Origin: Methanobrevibacter_A sp964431035
Lineage (GTDB): Archaea > Methanobacteriota > Methanobacteria > Methanobacteriales > Methanobacteriaceae
DNA: 19,122 bases
Direction of reading: 5' to 3'
Assembly: GCA_964431035.1 (NCBI GenBank)
Contig: CAYSIF010000034.1
Span: 1-19,122, forward strand
Below are positions 4,855-12,291 of this stretch, piece after piece. The translations under genes and the position numbers were made by a program. The notes under the pieces were generated by a model. The model had not been told where the DNA came from and did not search any database. It saw only the letters and a list, made by a program, of their open reading frames with translations. The stretch's first letter is position 1; every line of letters starts with the position of its first letter.

Positions 4855-6882
4855 ATGAAAAAACTAAGAATAGGTTTTGCCGGAAACCCAAATGTTGGTA
4901 AAAGTACACTATTCAACTACCTAACAGGAATGCACCAACACGTAGGAAACTGGCCAGGAAAAACCGTTGAAAAAATGGAAGGAACCTATAAATTCGACAA
5001 AAACGGAGAATCCTACGAATTTAACATTGTCGACCTTCCAGGAAACTACAACCTTAGTGCAAAAACATTAGAAGAACAAATCTCCATTGACTTTGTTGTA
5101 GACTCAAATAACGATGTAATCGTAAACATAGTAGATGCAGAAAACTTCGAAAGAAACATGTATCTAACAACACAATTAATGGAACTAGATGCAAACCTTG
5201 TTATTGCACTAAACATGAATAAATTTGCACGAAATAACGGATACGAAATCGATGCAAAAAAAGTATCTGAATTATTAGGAGTACCAGTAATCGAAATAGA
5301 AGCAAACGACGGTACTGGTGTTGATAATTTAGTAGATGCAATAATTAATGCAGGAGATAATCCAAAACACTCAAGTGAAAGATTATCTTACGGTGCTGAA
5401 CTAAAAGAACATGTTGCTGAAATAGCAGAAAAAATAGAAGCTGATCCAAATTTATTAGACGCTCCAAGTACATGGACAGCAATAAAACTACTTGAAAATG
5501 ATGAAGTAATAACAGCAAAAGTTCAAAATTCAAGTCAAGCACAAAACATACTAACTGAAACTAAAAATGTTAAAAAACATTTAAACGACTTATACGATGA
5601 AAGATCAGAAGAAATAATCGCAAGTGCAAGATACAGTTTCATAGATGGATTAATAAAAGATGCAGTAGATAAACCATCACAAGAAACACAAACAACCTCT
5701 GATAAAATCGATAACATATTAACAAACCGTATTTTAGGATTACCAATTTTCTTAGTCATAATGTTCCTAGTTTTCCAAATCACATTTACAGTAGGAGCAC
5801 CATTCCAAGATTGGATTGACGAAATGTTCGGTCTACTTGGAGAATGGTTATTAGGAGTATTAGGTGAAAACTTTGTAAGTAGCCTCATAGTTGACGGAAT
5901 TATCGGAGGAGTAGGTGGAGTACTTACGTTTGTACCACTGATTATATTACTATTCTTATGTATGTCTGTACTAGAAGACTCAGGATACCTTGCTCGTGCA
6001 GCATATGTAATGGATAGAATAATGCACAAATTCACAGGACTACATGGTAAAGCATTCATACCAATGCTTCTAGGATTTGGTTGTGCTGTACCAGCAGTTA
6101 TGGCAACACGTACATTAGATACAGAACATGACCGTATCACAACAATGTTAGTAGTCCCATGGATGAGTTGTAATGCAAGAATACCAATTTATGGAATGTT
6201 CACAGCAATCTTCTTTGTAACTAACCAAGGAACAGTAACCTGGTCATTATACTTAATAGGTATTGTTGTAGCAATCATTATGGCTCGTGTATTTAGATCA
6301 ACTCTATTTAAAGGTGAAACAACACCATTTGTTATGGAATTACCATCCTACAAAGTACCTTCTGTAAAAGGTGTTCTTATACATACCTGGGAAAGAGCTC
6401 AAGCATTTATAAGAAAAGCAGGAACAATTATTTTAGCATTAAGTGTACTTATATGGGTATTAGCAAGCCTACCAGTCGGAGTAGAATATGGTAGTCAAGC
6501 AAGTATAATAGGTCAAATAGGTACATTCTTCGCACCAATATTCGCACCTGTCGGATGGGGTACCTGGCAAGCTACTGTTGCAGTTATCTTCGGAGGACTC
6601 GCAAAAGAAGTTGTTGTATCAACATTCAGTGCAATTTTAGGTGTTGCTGAAGACCCTGCAGCTATGGCAGTTGGAATGAGAGCATTATTCACTCCATTAC
6701 AAGCATACTCCTACTTAGTATTCTGTTTATTATACATGCCATGTTTCGCAACAGTTGCAATGATAAAACGGGAAACAAATAGTTGGAAATGGATGATATT
6801 TGCAATGGTGGTACCAACGGTAGTAGCATATATAGGTTCGTTTATAGTCTATAATGTTGGACTACTTGCCGGATTTGGTTAA
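4855..6882 (+). CDS. feoB: FeoB ferrous iron transporter (GTPase plus permease)
   Basis: 675 residues, normal for FeoB, the membrane permease for Fe(II) with a cytoplasmic G domain. The G domain has G1 GNPNVGKST (10-18), G2 Thr37 in NWPGKTVE and G3 DLPG (60-63). The G4 position reads NMNK (120-123), where FeoB normally has NMxD, so the Asp that reads guanine is Lys here. A helical spacer spans about 165-285. The membrane part begins at about 290 (ILGLPIFLVIMFLVF) and holds the two Gate motifs: GFGCAVPAVMATRT at about 407-420 and MPCFATVAMIKRE at about 628-640, each with its conserved Cys. GGAG lies 10 nt before the ATG. The gene follows feoA and is probably controlled by the operator at 4361-4386. 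A hairpin terminator lies right after it. The identity is certain; the G4 change is the odd point. Confidence 0.97.
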   Translation: MKKLRIGFAGNPNVGKSTLFNYLTGMHQHVGNWPGKTVEKMEGTYKFDKNGESYEFNIVDLPGNYNLSAKTLEEQISIDFVVDSNNDVIVNIVDAENFERNMYLTTQLMELDANLVIALNMNKFARNNGYEIDAKKVSELLGVPVIEIEANDGTGVDNLVDAIINAGDNPKHSSERLSYGAELKEHVAEIAEKIEADPNLLDAPSTWTAIKLLENDEVITAKVQNSSQAQNILTETKNVKKHLNDLYDERSEEIIASARYSFIDGLIKDAVDKPSQETQTTSDKIDNILTNRILGLPIFLVIMFLVFQITFTVGAPFQDWIDEMFGLLGEWLLGVLGENFVSSLIVDGIIGGVGGVLTFVPLIILLFLCMSVLEDSGYLARAAYVMDRIMHKFTGLHGKAFIPMLLGFGCAVPAVMATRTLDTEHDRITTMLVVPWMSCNARIPIYGMFTAIFFVTNQGTVTWSLYLIGIVVAIIMARVFRSTLFKGETTPFVMELPSYKVPSVKGVLIHTWERAQAFIRKAGTIILALSVLIWVLASLPVGVEYGSQASIIGQIGTFFAPIFAPVGWGTWQATVAVIFGGLAKEVVVSTFSAILGVAEDPAAMAVGMRALFTPLQAYSYLVFCLLYMPCFATVAMIKRETNSWKWMIFAMVVPTVVAYIGSFIVYNVGLLAGFG

Positions 6883-6904
6883 AAATTTAAAAAAACATTT
6901 TTTT

Positions 6905-6936
6905 ATAGTTTTAGAGTATAAATATTCTAAAACTAT
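6905..6936 (+). terminator. hairpin terminator after feoB
   Basis: ATAGTTTTAGA (6905-6915) pairs perfectly with TCTAAAACTAT (6926-6936) and is followed by seven T. It lies 22 bp past the feoB stop and may limit transcription into the two Cys-rich microprotein genes downstream. Confidence 0.7.
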
Positions 6937-7003
6937 TTTTTTATAAAAAAAATAAAATATTAACAATAGTTAAAATATAATTAATTTAGGAGAGTGAAAT
7001 ATT

Positions 7004-7195
7004 TTGCAATGTATGAGTTGTGGATTTGAATATGATGAAAACGAATCTCCGGGTGCAGAAGGTTGTGCTTATGAATGTGCAGATTGTGCCTGTGATAATG
7101 TCATATGTCCAAGATGTGGATATCCTAATAAAAGAGAAATAGAAGATTTCCAATTTATAATAAAATTAAAAGAAAAAATAAAAAATCATATATAA
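7004..7195 (+). CDS. 63-residue Cys-rich double zinc-knuckle protein
   Basis: The start is TTG 7004, giving MQCMSCGF. GGAG at 6989-6992 is correctly spaced for this TTG and about 20 nt from the internal ATG at 7013, so TTG is preferred. Starting there also keeps the first CxxC (Cys3/Cys6). Six more Cys follow: Cys21, Cys25, Cys28, Cys30, and the CPRCGYP knuckle at Cys35/Cys38. A Lys-rich helix ends the protein. With eight Cys in 36 residues it can bind two Zn or an Fe-S centre. It lies 121 bp after feoB and just before another Cys-rich microprotein, so a role in iron handling is a reasonable inference from position. No named family is recognised. Confidence 0.75.
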   Translation: MQCMSCGFEYDENESPGAEGCAYECADCACDNVICPRCGYPNKREIEDFQFIIKLKEKIKNHI

Positions 7196-7222
7196 ATTTC
7201 TTAAAAAAAGGTGAATTAAAAA

Positions 7223-7339
7223 ATGTCTACTAAAAATAAACCTGCATGTTGCCAAGTAGAGAGAAAAGAAGGGGAAAATAAAGTAGTTTATTATCTTAAA
7301 AAGGTTTTCAATTTCTTCTTTGGCTGCAGATGTCACTAA
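7223..7339 (+). CDS. 38-residue Cys-rich microprotein of the feo cluster
   Basis: ATG 7223 has AAAGGTGA (7207-7214) at proper distance, 27 bp after the preceding stop. The product has PACCQVERKEG near the N-terminus (Cys9, Cys10), a short basic and aromatic helix-like centre (VVYYLKKVFNFFF) and ends GCRCH (Cys35, Cys37, His38). Cys pairs at both ends with a terminal His suggest metal binding or a metal relay. The FNFFF patch could touch a membrane or FeoB. Bacterial feo operons often carry small Cys-rich FeoB-associated proteins; this one has no clear transmembrane helix and is not an obvious homologue. The ribosome site and gene spacing argue for a real gene. Confidence 0.6.
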   Translation: MSTKNKPACCQVERKEGENKVVYYLKKVFNFFFGCRCH

Positions 7340-7381
7340 AATTTCATTATTTATTATTTATTTTTATTTAAAATCTATTTT

Positions 7382-8119
7382 TTAATATAATTGTGTATAT
7401 TTTTGTAAATAATTTTGATAATTTCTATCAAGTATTCTTAATGCAGAAGCTATTTGGGGATTACTTGAGGCTCTTTCTTCAACAAGATTTCTAAGTGAAT
7501 TATTTTCCATATGTGTTCTAACTTCTCTTAATACGAAATCAATAGTGTTTGTATTATATTTTTCTAATTCTTCAAGGTTCATTTCATATATTGGATAAGT
7601 TTCAAGATCATAATTTTTTGTTGGTGTTATTAAAACATTTAATGTTGCATAGTATAATCCTGTTTCCTTATTAAAAAAGTCGATTCCTATATAACTTAGT
7701 AGTGGTATGAAGCTTGGTTCTGCAAATGGGAATATTAGGTAGGTTGTGGGTTTTATTGTTTCTCTGATTTTTATTATTGTTTCTATTAGGTCTTGTGGGT
7801 GTAGTATTAGTTCGTCGGAGTTTGCAATTATTAGGTATTTGTATCCTAATTCTTCAAGTTTTTTTGCGCATTGGCATCTTAGGTCTATGTATTTGGATCC
7901 TTGTATTACTCCTATTTCTTTGTTTTCCTCTTTTTCTGCATTTTCTAGTGTTTTTTTAACACTGTATTCTGCTATTTCTTTTTCTATGTTGTAGGTTGTT
8001 TGTTTGTCGGGGCTTATTTTGTATTTTTTTAGGTTTATTGTGTTTGGGGTTAGGGTGTTGTTTATTTTTGTTAGTCTTCCTGGTCCGTCGTGTTTTTTTA
8101 TTGTGAATTTTTCTGTCAT
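7382..8119 (-). CDS. tRNA-guanine/archaeosine transglycosylase superfamily paralogue
   Basis: 245 residues, far shorter than a full archaeal TGT. It has TGT-like landmarks: KKHDGPGRL at 8-16 (the first strands of the family), GVIQGSKYIDLR at 70-81 (compare IVQGGxxxDLR), and LLSYIGIDFFN at 140-150 (compare ALGVDMFDCV). The canonical GG substrate loop is absent, and the nucleophilic Asp position reads Asn150. It is therefore probably not a base-exchange enzyme. It could be a split or TGT-like domain of the archaeosine synthase (ArcS) type, acting on tRNA position 15; that is inference. The gene is transcribed away from hdrC and shares the divergent control region. The 5' half (7690-8119) is A/C-rich on the sense strand and the 3' half is not. 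Confidence 0.6.
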   Translation of the reverse strand: MTEKFTIKKHDGPGRLTKINNTLTPNTINLKKYKISPDKQTTYNIEKEIAEYSVKKTLENAEKEENKEIGVIQGSKYIDLRCQCAKKLEELGYKYLIIANSDELILHPQDLIETIIKIRETIKPTTYLIFPFAEPSFIPLLSYIGIDFFNKETGLYYATLNVLITPTKNYDLETYPIYEMNLEELEKYNTNTIDFVLREVRTHMENNSLRNLVEERASSNPQIASALRILDRNYQNYLQKYTQLY

Positions 8120-8162
8120 GTTTTTGTTTTTTCTTTTTGTTGTTTTTTATATTTTTTTATGC

Positions 8163-8193
8163 AACCTAAAAAAGTGTAACCTTTTAGGTTACA
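8163..8193. promoter_or_regulatory. overlapping inverted repeats in the divergent hdrC control region
   Basis: TGTAACCT (8175-8182) and AGGTTACA (8186-8193) form a perfect 8-bp dyad with a 3-bp gap. An alternative dyad, AACCTAAAA (8163-8171) with TTTTAGGTT (8182-8190), shares the right arm. Located 20 bp upstream of the hdrC TATA box and 44 bp upstream of the minus-strand gene, it looks like an operator for one or both genes. Confidence 0.55.
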
Positions 8194-8213
8194 ATTCTCT
8201 TTTTTTTAGTAAG

Positions 8214-8259
8214 CTTTATATACTCACAAACAACTTAATAATAATTAAGGATTTGAGGT
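8214..8259 (+). promoter_or_regulatory. hdrCB promoter and ribosome site
   Basis: CTTTATATAC (8214-8223) is a good archaeal TATA box and predicts a start near 8245. GAGGT (8255-8259) lies 10 nt before ATG 8270. A second AGGTG (8281-8285) lies 11 nt before ATG 8297, so both starts have support. Confidence 0.7.
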
Positions 8260-8269
8260 AAAATAACCT

Positions 8270-9322
8270 ATGATTGTCCTAGGTGTGTTTATAAAAATGT
8301 CTGTTTTAAAAAGACTAAAAGCTATGGTTAAAGAAGCCCAAGAAGATATTGAAGAAAGTCAAAAAAATATTAAAAAGACTAGATCAGTACAAAACAAAGC
8401 TTCAAAACCAAAAACACAGACAACTTCTGAAGACAAAGTAGAAAAAATACAAAAATACAGAAAATCTGCTAAACAAACAAAACCAGAGAAAACAAAATCA
8501 TCTGCAGATGAAAAACCTGAAAAGGTTAAAATTGAAATAACAGAAGAAAAACAAACACAAGAAAAAACCTCCAAAACAGAATCCAAGAAAAAAGAAAAAA
8601 TCAAAGAAACTGTTAAAGAGGAAAAAGTTGAAGTTGAAGAAACAAAAACTGAAAAAGTTAAAAACGAATCAACCCCAACAGAAAAAGCAGAAAAAACTAC
8701 TGAAGATTCAGAAGAAGAAAACAAAACTGAAATTTCAGAAAAAAAAGATAAAAAGAGCGATAAAATGACTTTATTAAACGATAACGACATATTCACTATG
8801 GACGACATCGATGCAGAATTCCATCAAAAATTCATCGATGCTGGAGTAGAAACTGTAGATCACTGTTTCCAATGTGGTACCTGTGGAGGATCCTGTCCTT
8901 CAGGAAGAAGAACTCCTTACAGAGTAAGAAAATTAGTTAGAAACTGTTTACTAGGTTTAAAAGATGAAGTAATTAGTGACGACGCACTATGGATGTGTAC
9001 AACCTGTTACACCTGCCAAGAAAGATGCCCAAGAGGAGTTAAAATCGTCGACGTAGTAAAACAAGCACGTCGTATAGCATCCCACGCAGGATACATGGCA
9101 AAAGCACACAAAATGACAGGAGTATTCGTATTAAACACTGGTCACGCTGTACCAATCAACGATGCAGTAAAAGAAATGAGAGCAAAAATTGGTCTTCCAG
9201 AATTACCACCAACAACACACTCATTCCCAGAAGCACTCAAAGAAGTTCAAGAAATTTGTAAAGCATGCGAATTCGACGAACTAATCGGCTACGACGAAGC
9301 AACCGGTGGATTAAAAGAATAA
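8270..9322 (+). CDS. hdrC: CoB-CoM heterodisulfide reductase subunit C with long charged N-terminal extension
   Basis: 350 residues, against about 185 for usual HdrC. From Met166 (MTLLNDND) the protein is a full HdrC with two [4Fe-4S] sites: CFQCGTCGGSC (Cys199, 202, 205, 209) and CTTCYTCQERC (Cys243, 246, 249, 253), followed by the conserved tail (TGHAVPINDAVKEMR, FDELIGYDE). HdrC passes electrons from HdrA to HdrB in the cytoplasmic complex that reduces CoM-S-S-CoB. Residues 1-165 are low-complexity Lys/Glu/Thr/Ser, predicted to be disordered or coiled, after a short amphipathic start (MSVLKRLKAMVKEAQEDIEE). ATG 8270 is chosen for its GAGGT site; ATG 8297 is an alternative that removes nine residues. 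Starting at Met166 lacks a good ribosome site. hdrB follows after 29 bp. Confidence 0.95.
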   Translation: MIVLGVFIKMSVLKRLKAMVKEAQEDIEESQKNIKKTRSVQNKASKPKTQTTSEDKVEKIQKYRKSAKQTKPEKTKSSADEKPEKVKIEITEEKQTQEKTSKTESKKKEKIKETVKEEKVEVEETKTEKVKNESTPTEKAEKTTEDSEEENKTEISEKKDKKSDKMTLLNDNDIFTMDDIDAEFHQKFIDAGVETVDHCFQCGTCGGSCPSGRRTPYRVRKLVRNCLLGLKDEVISDDALWMCTTCYTCQERCPRGVKIVDVVKQARRIASHAGYMAKAHKMTGVFVLNTGHAVPINDAVKEMRAKIGLPELPPTTHSFPEALKEVQEICKACEFDELIGYDEATGGLKE

Positions 9323-9351
9323 ACAGATAAAAACTAAGGAGGAGTAAAAAA

Positions 9352-10236
9352 ATGGAAATAGCATACTTTTTAGGATGTATAATGGAAAACCGTTATCCAG
9401 GTATCGAAAAATCAACAAGATTATTATTAGAAAAACTAGATGTTGAAGTAAAAGATATGGAAGGAGCATCATGCTGCCCAGCTCCAGGAGTATTCGGTTC
9501 ATTCGATGAAACCACCTGGGAAACCATCGCAGCACGTAACATAGCAATCGCAGAAGAAATGGGTAACGAAGTATTAACCGAATGTAACGGATGCTTCGGA
9601 TCATTATCTGACTGTAACAGAATACTAAAAGAAGACGCAGACAAAAAAGAAGAAATCAACAAAATCTTAGCTGAAACCACAGACAAACAATTCAACGGTT
9701 CCACAAACATAAGACACTTAGCTGAATTCTTATACAACGACATAGGTTTAGACAAACTCCAAGAATTATTCACAAAACCACTAAACCTAAACGTAGCAGT
9801 ACACTACGGATGCCACTTCTTAAAACCAACCGATGAAATAGGAATCGAAGAAAGCGCAGAAAACCCAACAATCCTCGACGATTTAGTAGAAATCACCGGA
9901 GCTAAATCCGTACCATACGCAGAAAAAATGATGTGCTGTGGTGCAGGAGGAGGTTTAAGAGCTAGAGATAAAGCAGTAACAACAAGCTTCACCCATGAAA
10001 AATTACAAAACATGAAAGAAGCTGGAGTAGACTGTATCGTAGATATCTGCCCATTCTGTCACATGCAATTTGATGCAGGTCAAGGAGAAGTTAACGAACA
10101 ATACGGAACAGACTTCGGAATACCAGTATTCCACTTAGCACAATTATACGGTTTAGCAATGGGATTATCTAAAGAAGAATTAACTTTAGATGCTCAAGCT
10201 GTAAATGCGGATGCTGTATTCGAAAAAATAAACTAA
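9352..10236 (+). CDS. hdrB: CoB-CoM heterodisulfide reductase subunit B
   Basis: 294 residues, normal for HdrB, the catalytic subunit that binds noncubane [4Fe-4S] clusters and cleaves the CoM-CoB disulfide. Both Cys-rich CCG domains are intact. The first has Cys9, Cys41-Cys42, Cys78 and Cys81 (GASCCPAPG, CNGCFG). The second has Cys154, Cys195-Cys196, Cys233 and Cys236 (HYGCHFLKP, MMCCGAGGG, CPFCHMQF). The spacing fits CX31-40CCX35-36CxxC. A near-perfect AAGGAGGAG site 8 nt upstream predicts strong translation. Codons are often C-ending (AAC, TAC, ATC, GGA), unlike the neighbours, as expected for a very highly expressed gene. HdrA is not in this window; in related genomes hdrA is often elsewhere. 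Confidence 0.97.
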   Translation: MEIAYFLGCIMENRYPGIEKSTRLLLEKLDVEVKDMEGASCCPAPGVFGSFDETTWETIAARNIAIAEEMGNEVLTECNGCFGSLSDCNRILKEDADKKEEINKILAETTDKQFNGSTNIRHLAEFLYNDIGLDKLQELFTKPLNLNVAVHYGCHFLKPTDEIGIEESAENPTILDDLVEITGAKSVPYAEKMMCCGAGGGLRARDKAVTTSFTHEKLQNMKEAGVDCIVDICPFCHMQFDAGQGEVNEQYGTDFGIPVFHLAQLYGLAMGLSKEELTLDAQAVNADAVFEKIN

Positions 10237-10251
10237 ACACGATATTAAAGC

Positions 10252-10280
10252 ATTGGGAGAATAATACATTTTCTCTCAAT
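10252..10280 (+). other. hairpin just after hdrB
   Basis: ATTGGGAGAA (10252-10261) pairs with TTCTCTCAAT (10271-10280), 10 pairs with one G-U, 16 nt past the hdrB stop. It may protect the 3' end of the hdrCB message. Confidence 0.45.
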
Positions 10281-10347
10281 CAGATTTATAATTATTTTTT
10301 TGTGTGTGTTTTCTTTAAAAAGGGAAAAAAACATTTTATTTGGGATT

Positions 10348-10398
10348 AAAAAAGAGGAAAAAGAAATTACTAATTATAATTTCTTAATCCTCTTTTTT
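10348..10398 (+). terminator. long terminator hairpin of the hdrCB operon
   Basis: AAAAAAGAGGA (10348-10358) pairs with TCCTCTTTTTT (10388-10398). Inside it, AAGAAATTA (10361-10369) pairs with TAATTTCTT (10377-10385). It ends in a T8 run. Confidence 0.8.
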
Positions 10399-10440
10399 TT
10401 ATAAAAAAATTATTTTGTTTTATACAATACAAACAAAAAT

Positions 10441-10514
10441 TTTTATATAATAATTAAGTTAAAACTTATATACATTAAACAAGAATTATTTTATAAATAA
10501 ATTAAAAAAAGGAG
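10441..10514 (+). promoter_or_regulatory. promoter and ribosome site of the DUF749-DUF2096 pair
   Basis: Two TATA-like boxes, TTTTATATAA (10441-10450) and CTTATATAC (10465-10473), precede an AAGGAG site (10509-10514) that is 11 nt before the ATG at 10526. The second box predicts a start near 10497. Confidence 0.5.
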
Positions 10515-10525
10515 TCTTATAAAAA

Positions 10526-10795
10526 ATGGTATTTATAGCAACATTAAACGGAATATTCAGATACAAAGATGTTCCAGAAGACATGCAACCTTATGTTGAT
10601 TTCAAAGCATCAATAGAAGATGTAAAACCAGAACCATTAGATGAAATCGCAATTTTAGACATAACTGGAACAACAAGTCACCATGTTCTCTTCTTAAAAA
10701 ATTATGACAGCTTAGATAAAATTAAAGAAGAACTTGAAGGTGAAGATGCAAAAATAAATCACGCAACAATAAAAATATTAGAAGGTCACATATGA
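10526..10795 (+). CDS. DUF749 family protein
   Basis: 89 residues beginning MVFIATLNGIFRYKDVPEDM and continuing YVDFKASIEDVKPEPLDEIAILDITG. I recognise this as DUF749, a short family I know from methanogens, with no established function. It is soluble, acidic and without Cys; predicted strands alternate with a C-terminal helix (SLDKIKEELEGED). Its stop overlaps the next start in ATGA (10792-10795), so translation is coupled with the DUF2096 gene. That suggests the two products work together. AAGGAG 11 nt upstream fixes the start. Family recognition is from memory. Confidence 0.8.
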   Translation: MVFIATLNGIFRYKDVPEDMQPYVDFKASIEDVKPEPLDEIAILDITGTTSHHVLFLKNYDSLDKIKEELEGEDAKINHATIKILEGHI

Positions 10796-11319
10796 ACATA
10801 CTACCTACAGAACAATCTTGGAAAGTAACCGTAGACTTACTATCTGATTTAAAAAGTAAAGGATACACTATACCAAATGCACTTAACCAAGATTTAAGTA
10901 TGGTTCGTTCACAAATAGGATTTTATAAAAGAGATCCAACAGCCCCAGAATTAATGCAAGAATTAATGAAAGGGGAGATGACATTAACACAAGTTCAAGA
11001 ACAACTAATCACTATAGCTAAAAGTGAGGGGGATGCTTATGTTGAAGAATGGGAAGAAAGATTCAAAAAAGCATCTCAAGGCGAAAAAGTTACTGATATG
11101 CCTAAATTAGGTTCTAGATTCATTGTAAACGCACCTCCAGGACTTTCATCAGCTAGAATTATACTTAATAAACCAATTTCAGAAGAACGTGTTCAGGAAA
11201 TAGCTGAATACGAAAATGTTATACTTGAATTTGATGATGATGTCACTATCGCTGTTTATGGTGATAGAAATAAGGTTCAAAAAGCTCTTAAAGAGTTAGG
11301 ACCATTCTTTTCAGAATAA
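10792..11319 (+). CDS. DUF2096 family protein
   Basis: 175 residues, soluble and without Cys. The N-terminal half is helical (QSWKVTVDLLSDLKSKGY, LMQELMKGEMTLTQVQEQLITIA). The C-terminal half is alpha/beta, with GSRFIVNAPPGLSSARIIL, SEERVQEIAEYENVILEFDD and a final ALKELGPFF. I recognise it as DUF2096, an uncharacterised archaeal family found next to DUF749 in methanogens. The ATGA overlap with the preceding gene and the lack of a separate ribosome site indicate coupled translation. The stop codon lies inside the terminator palindrome at 11314-11339. The function is unknown. Conserved pairing of the two families suggests a complex, which is inference. Confidence 0.8.
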   Translation: MNILPTEQSWKVTVDLLSDLKSKGYTIPNALNQDLSMVRSQIGFYKRDPTAPELMQELMKGEMTLTQVQEQLITIAKSEGDAYVEEWEERFKKASQGEKVTDMPKLGSRFIVNAPPGLSSARIILNKPISEERVQEIAEYENVILEFDDDVTIAVYGDRNKVQKALKELGPFFSE

Positions 11320-11339
11320 AAAAAAGATTTTTTTTATTC
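11314..11339 (+). terminator. 26-bp palindromic terminator overlapping the DUF2096 stop
   Basis: GAATAAAAAAAA (11314-11325) is the exact complement of TTTTTTTTATTC (11328-11339), with only GA between. The TAA stop is inside the left arm, so termination signal and coding end are merged. The T8 run fits oligo-T termination. Confidence 0.65.
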
Positions 11340-11416
11340 ATTCCTATTTTTTTCCTTTTATAATTTTTTTATAATGTAGTAAATTCATTTTTTTTCTTTT
11401 AAGGTGGTTGTTTTTT

Positions 11417-12100
11417 ATGAAAATTTTAGCAATTACAGATATTCATGGTAAAAATAATCCGAATTTTGATAAATATTTAGATAATAATGATATTGATTTA
11501 GTATTAATTTGTGGAGATATTACAGATTTCGGTCCTTTAGAATTTGTTGAAGAATTCATTAGTAATATTAAATCTAAAAATATTGATGTTTTAAGTGTTC
11601 ATGGTAATTGTGATCCGAGTGGTGTTTGTGATAAAATTAATGATGTAGGTGCTGTTTGTATTCATAATAATGTAGTTTCATATGATGGTGTTATTTTATT
11701 TGGTTTTGGTGGATCTAATCCAACTCCTTTTAACACGCCTAGTGAAGTTGATGATTCTATTATTTATGAAGGTTTAAGTGATTTGTTTGAGGATTATGAT
11801 TTTGTTAATGGTGAAGATGCTGCAGTGCGTATTCTTGTAACTCATGCACCTCCTTTTGATACGTTAGTTGATATGTTGCCTGATGGTGGTCATGCTGGTA
11901 GTATTAGTTTGCGTAATATTATTGAAGAGTTCCAACCTGACATAAATATATGTGGACATATACATGAAGCAAGAGCAGAAGATAAAATTAAAGACACACT
12001 TATATTTAATCCAGGACCTCTTGAAGAAAACCATGCAGTACTCATAGAACTTAACGATAAAACAAACTTCAATGCAAAATTAATTAACATAACACAATAA
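11417..12100 (+). CDS. calcineurin-like metallophosphoesterase
   Basis: 227 residues from ATG 11417, with AAGGTGG at 11401-11407 as ribosome site; the earlier in-frame TTG at 11408 has no room for one. The full phosphoesterase metal signature is present in order: DIHG, GDITDFG, GNCD, THAPP and GHIHE, the pattern of the small archaeal YfcE/Rv0805-like group with a di-metal centre that hydrolyses phosphodiesters or monoesters. The substrate is unknown. Base use changes sharply within the gene: T-ending codons and T/G-rich sense strand up to about 11930, then A/C-rich to the end. That border matches no domain boundary. No operon partner is close, and 191 bp separate it from the next gene. Confidence 0.9.
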   Translation: MKILAITDIHGKNNPNFDKYLDNNDIDLVLICGDITDFGPLEFVEEFISNIKSKNIDVLSVHGNCDPSGVCDKINDVGAVCIHNNVVSYDGVILFGFGGSNPTPFNTPSEVDDSIIYEGLSDLFEDYDFVNGEDAAVRILVTHAPPFDTLVDMLPDGGHAGSISLRNIIEEFQPDINICGHIHEARAEDKIKDTLIFNPGPLEENHAVLIELNDKTNFNAKLINITQ

Positions 12101-12279
12101 CCAACAAAACACATCATACACAAAAAATAAAAAAACACCATTCACCACCACACCATTCCCTCCAACCAATAAAAAATATAATATAACTACCAAAAACCCC
12201 TATTTTTCAAAAAAAATATATTAATACCCTTTAATAAAACTATAAAATAATAATCAAATAATTTAATAATAATATTAAA
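12075..12279 (+). other. 205-nt run without any G, including the whole spacer before pgk2
   Basis: From 12075 to 12279 the + strand contains only A, C and T. The run begins inside the end of the phosphoesterase gene and ends at the AAAGGAG ribosome site of the next gene. It contains a TATA-like stretch (AAAATATAATATAAC at about 12174) that may be the promoter for 12292-13185. The sequence is otherwise featureless. Confidence 0.8.
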
Positions 12280-12291
12280 GGAGTTACAACA

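Noticed and set aside
5535..6140. 201-residue minus ORF opposite feoB
   Set aside because: Antisense shadow of a certain gene, with no promoter or ribosome site of its own.
8359..8808. 149-residue Ser/Phe-rich minus ORF opposite hdrC
   Set aside because: Mirror of the Lys/Glu-rich extension codons; composition artefact.
11408..11416. TTG start for the metallophosphoesterase
   Set aside because: The ribosome site AAGGTGG directly abuts the TTG; it is correctly spaced for ATG 11417.
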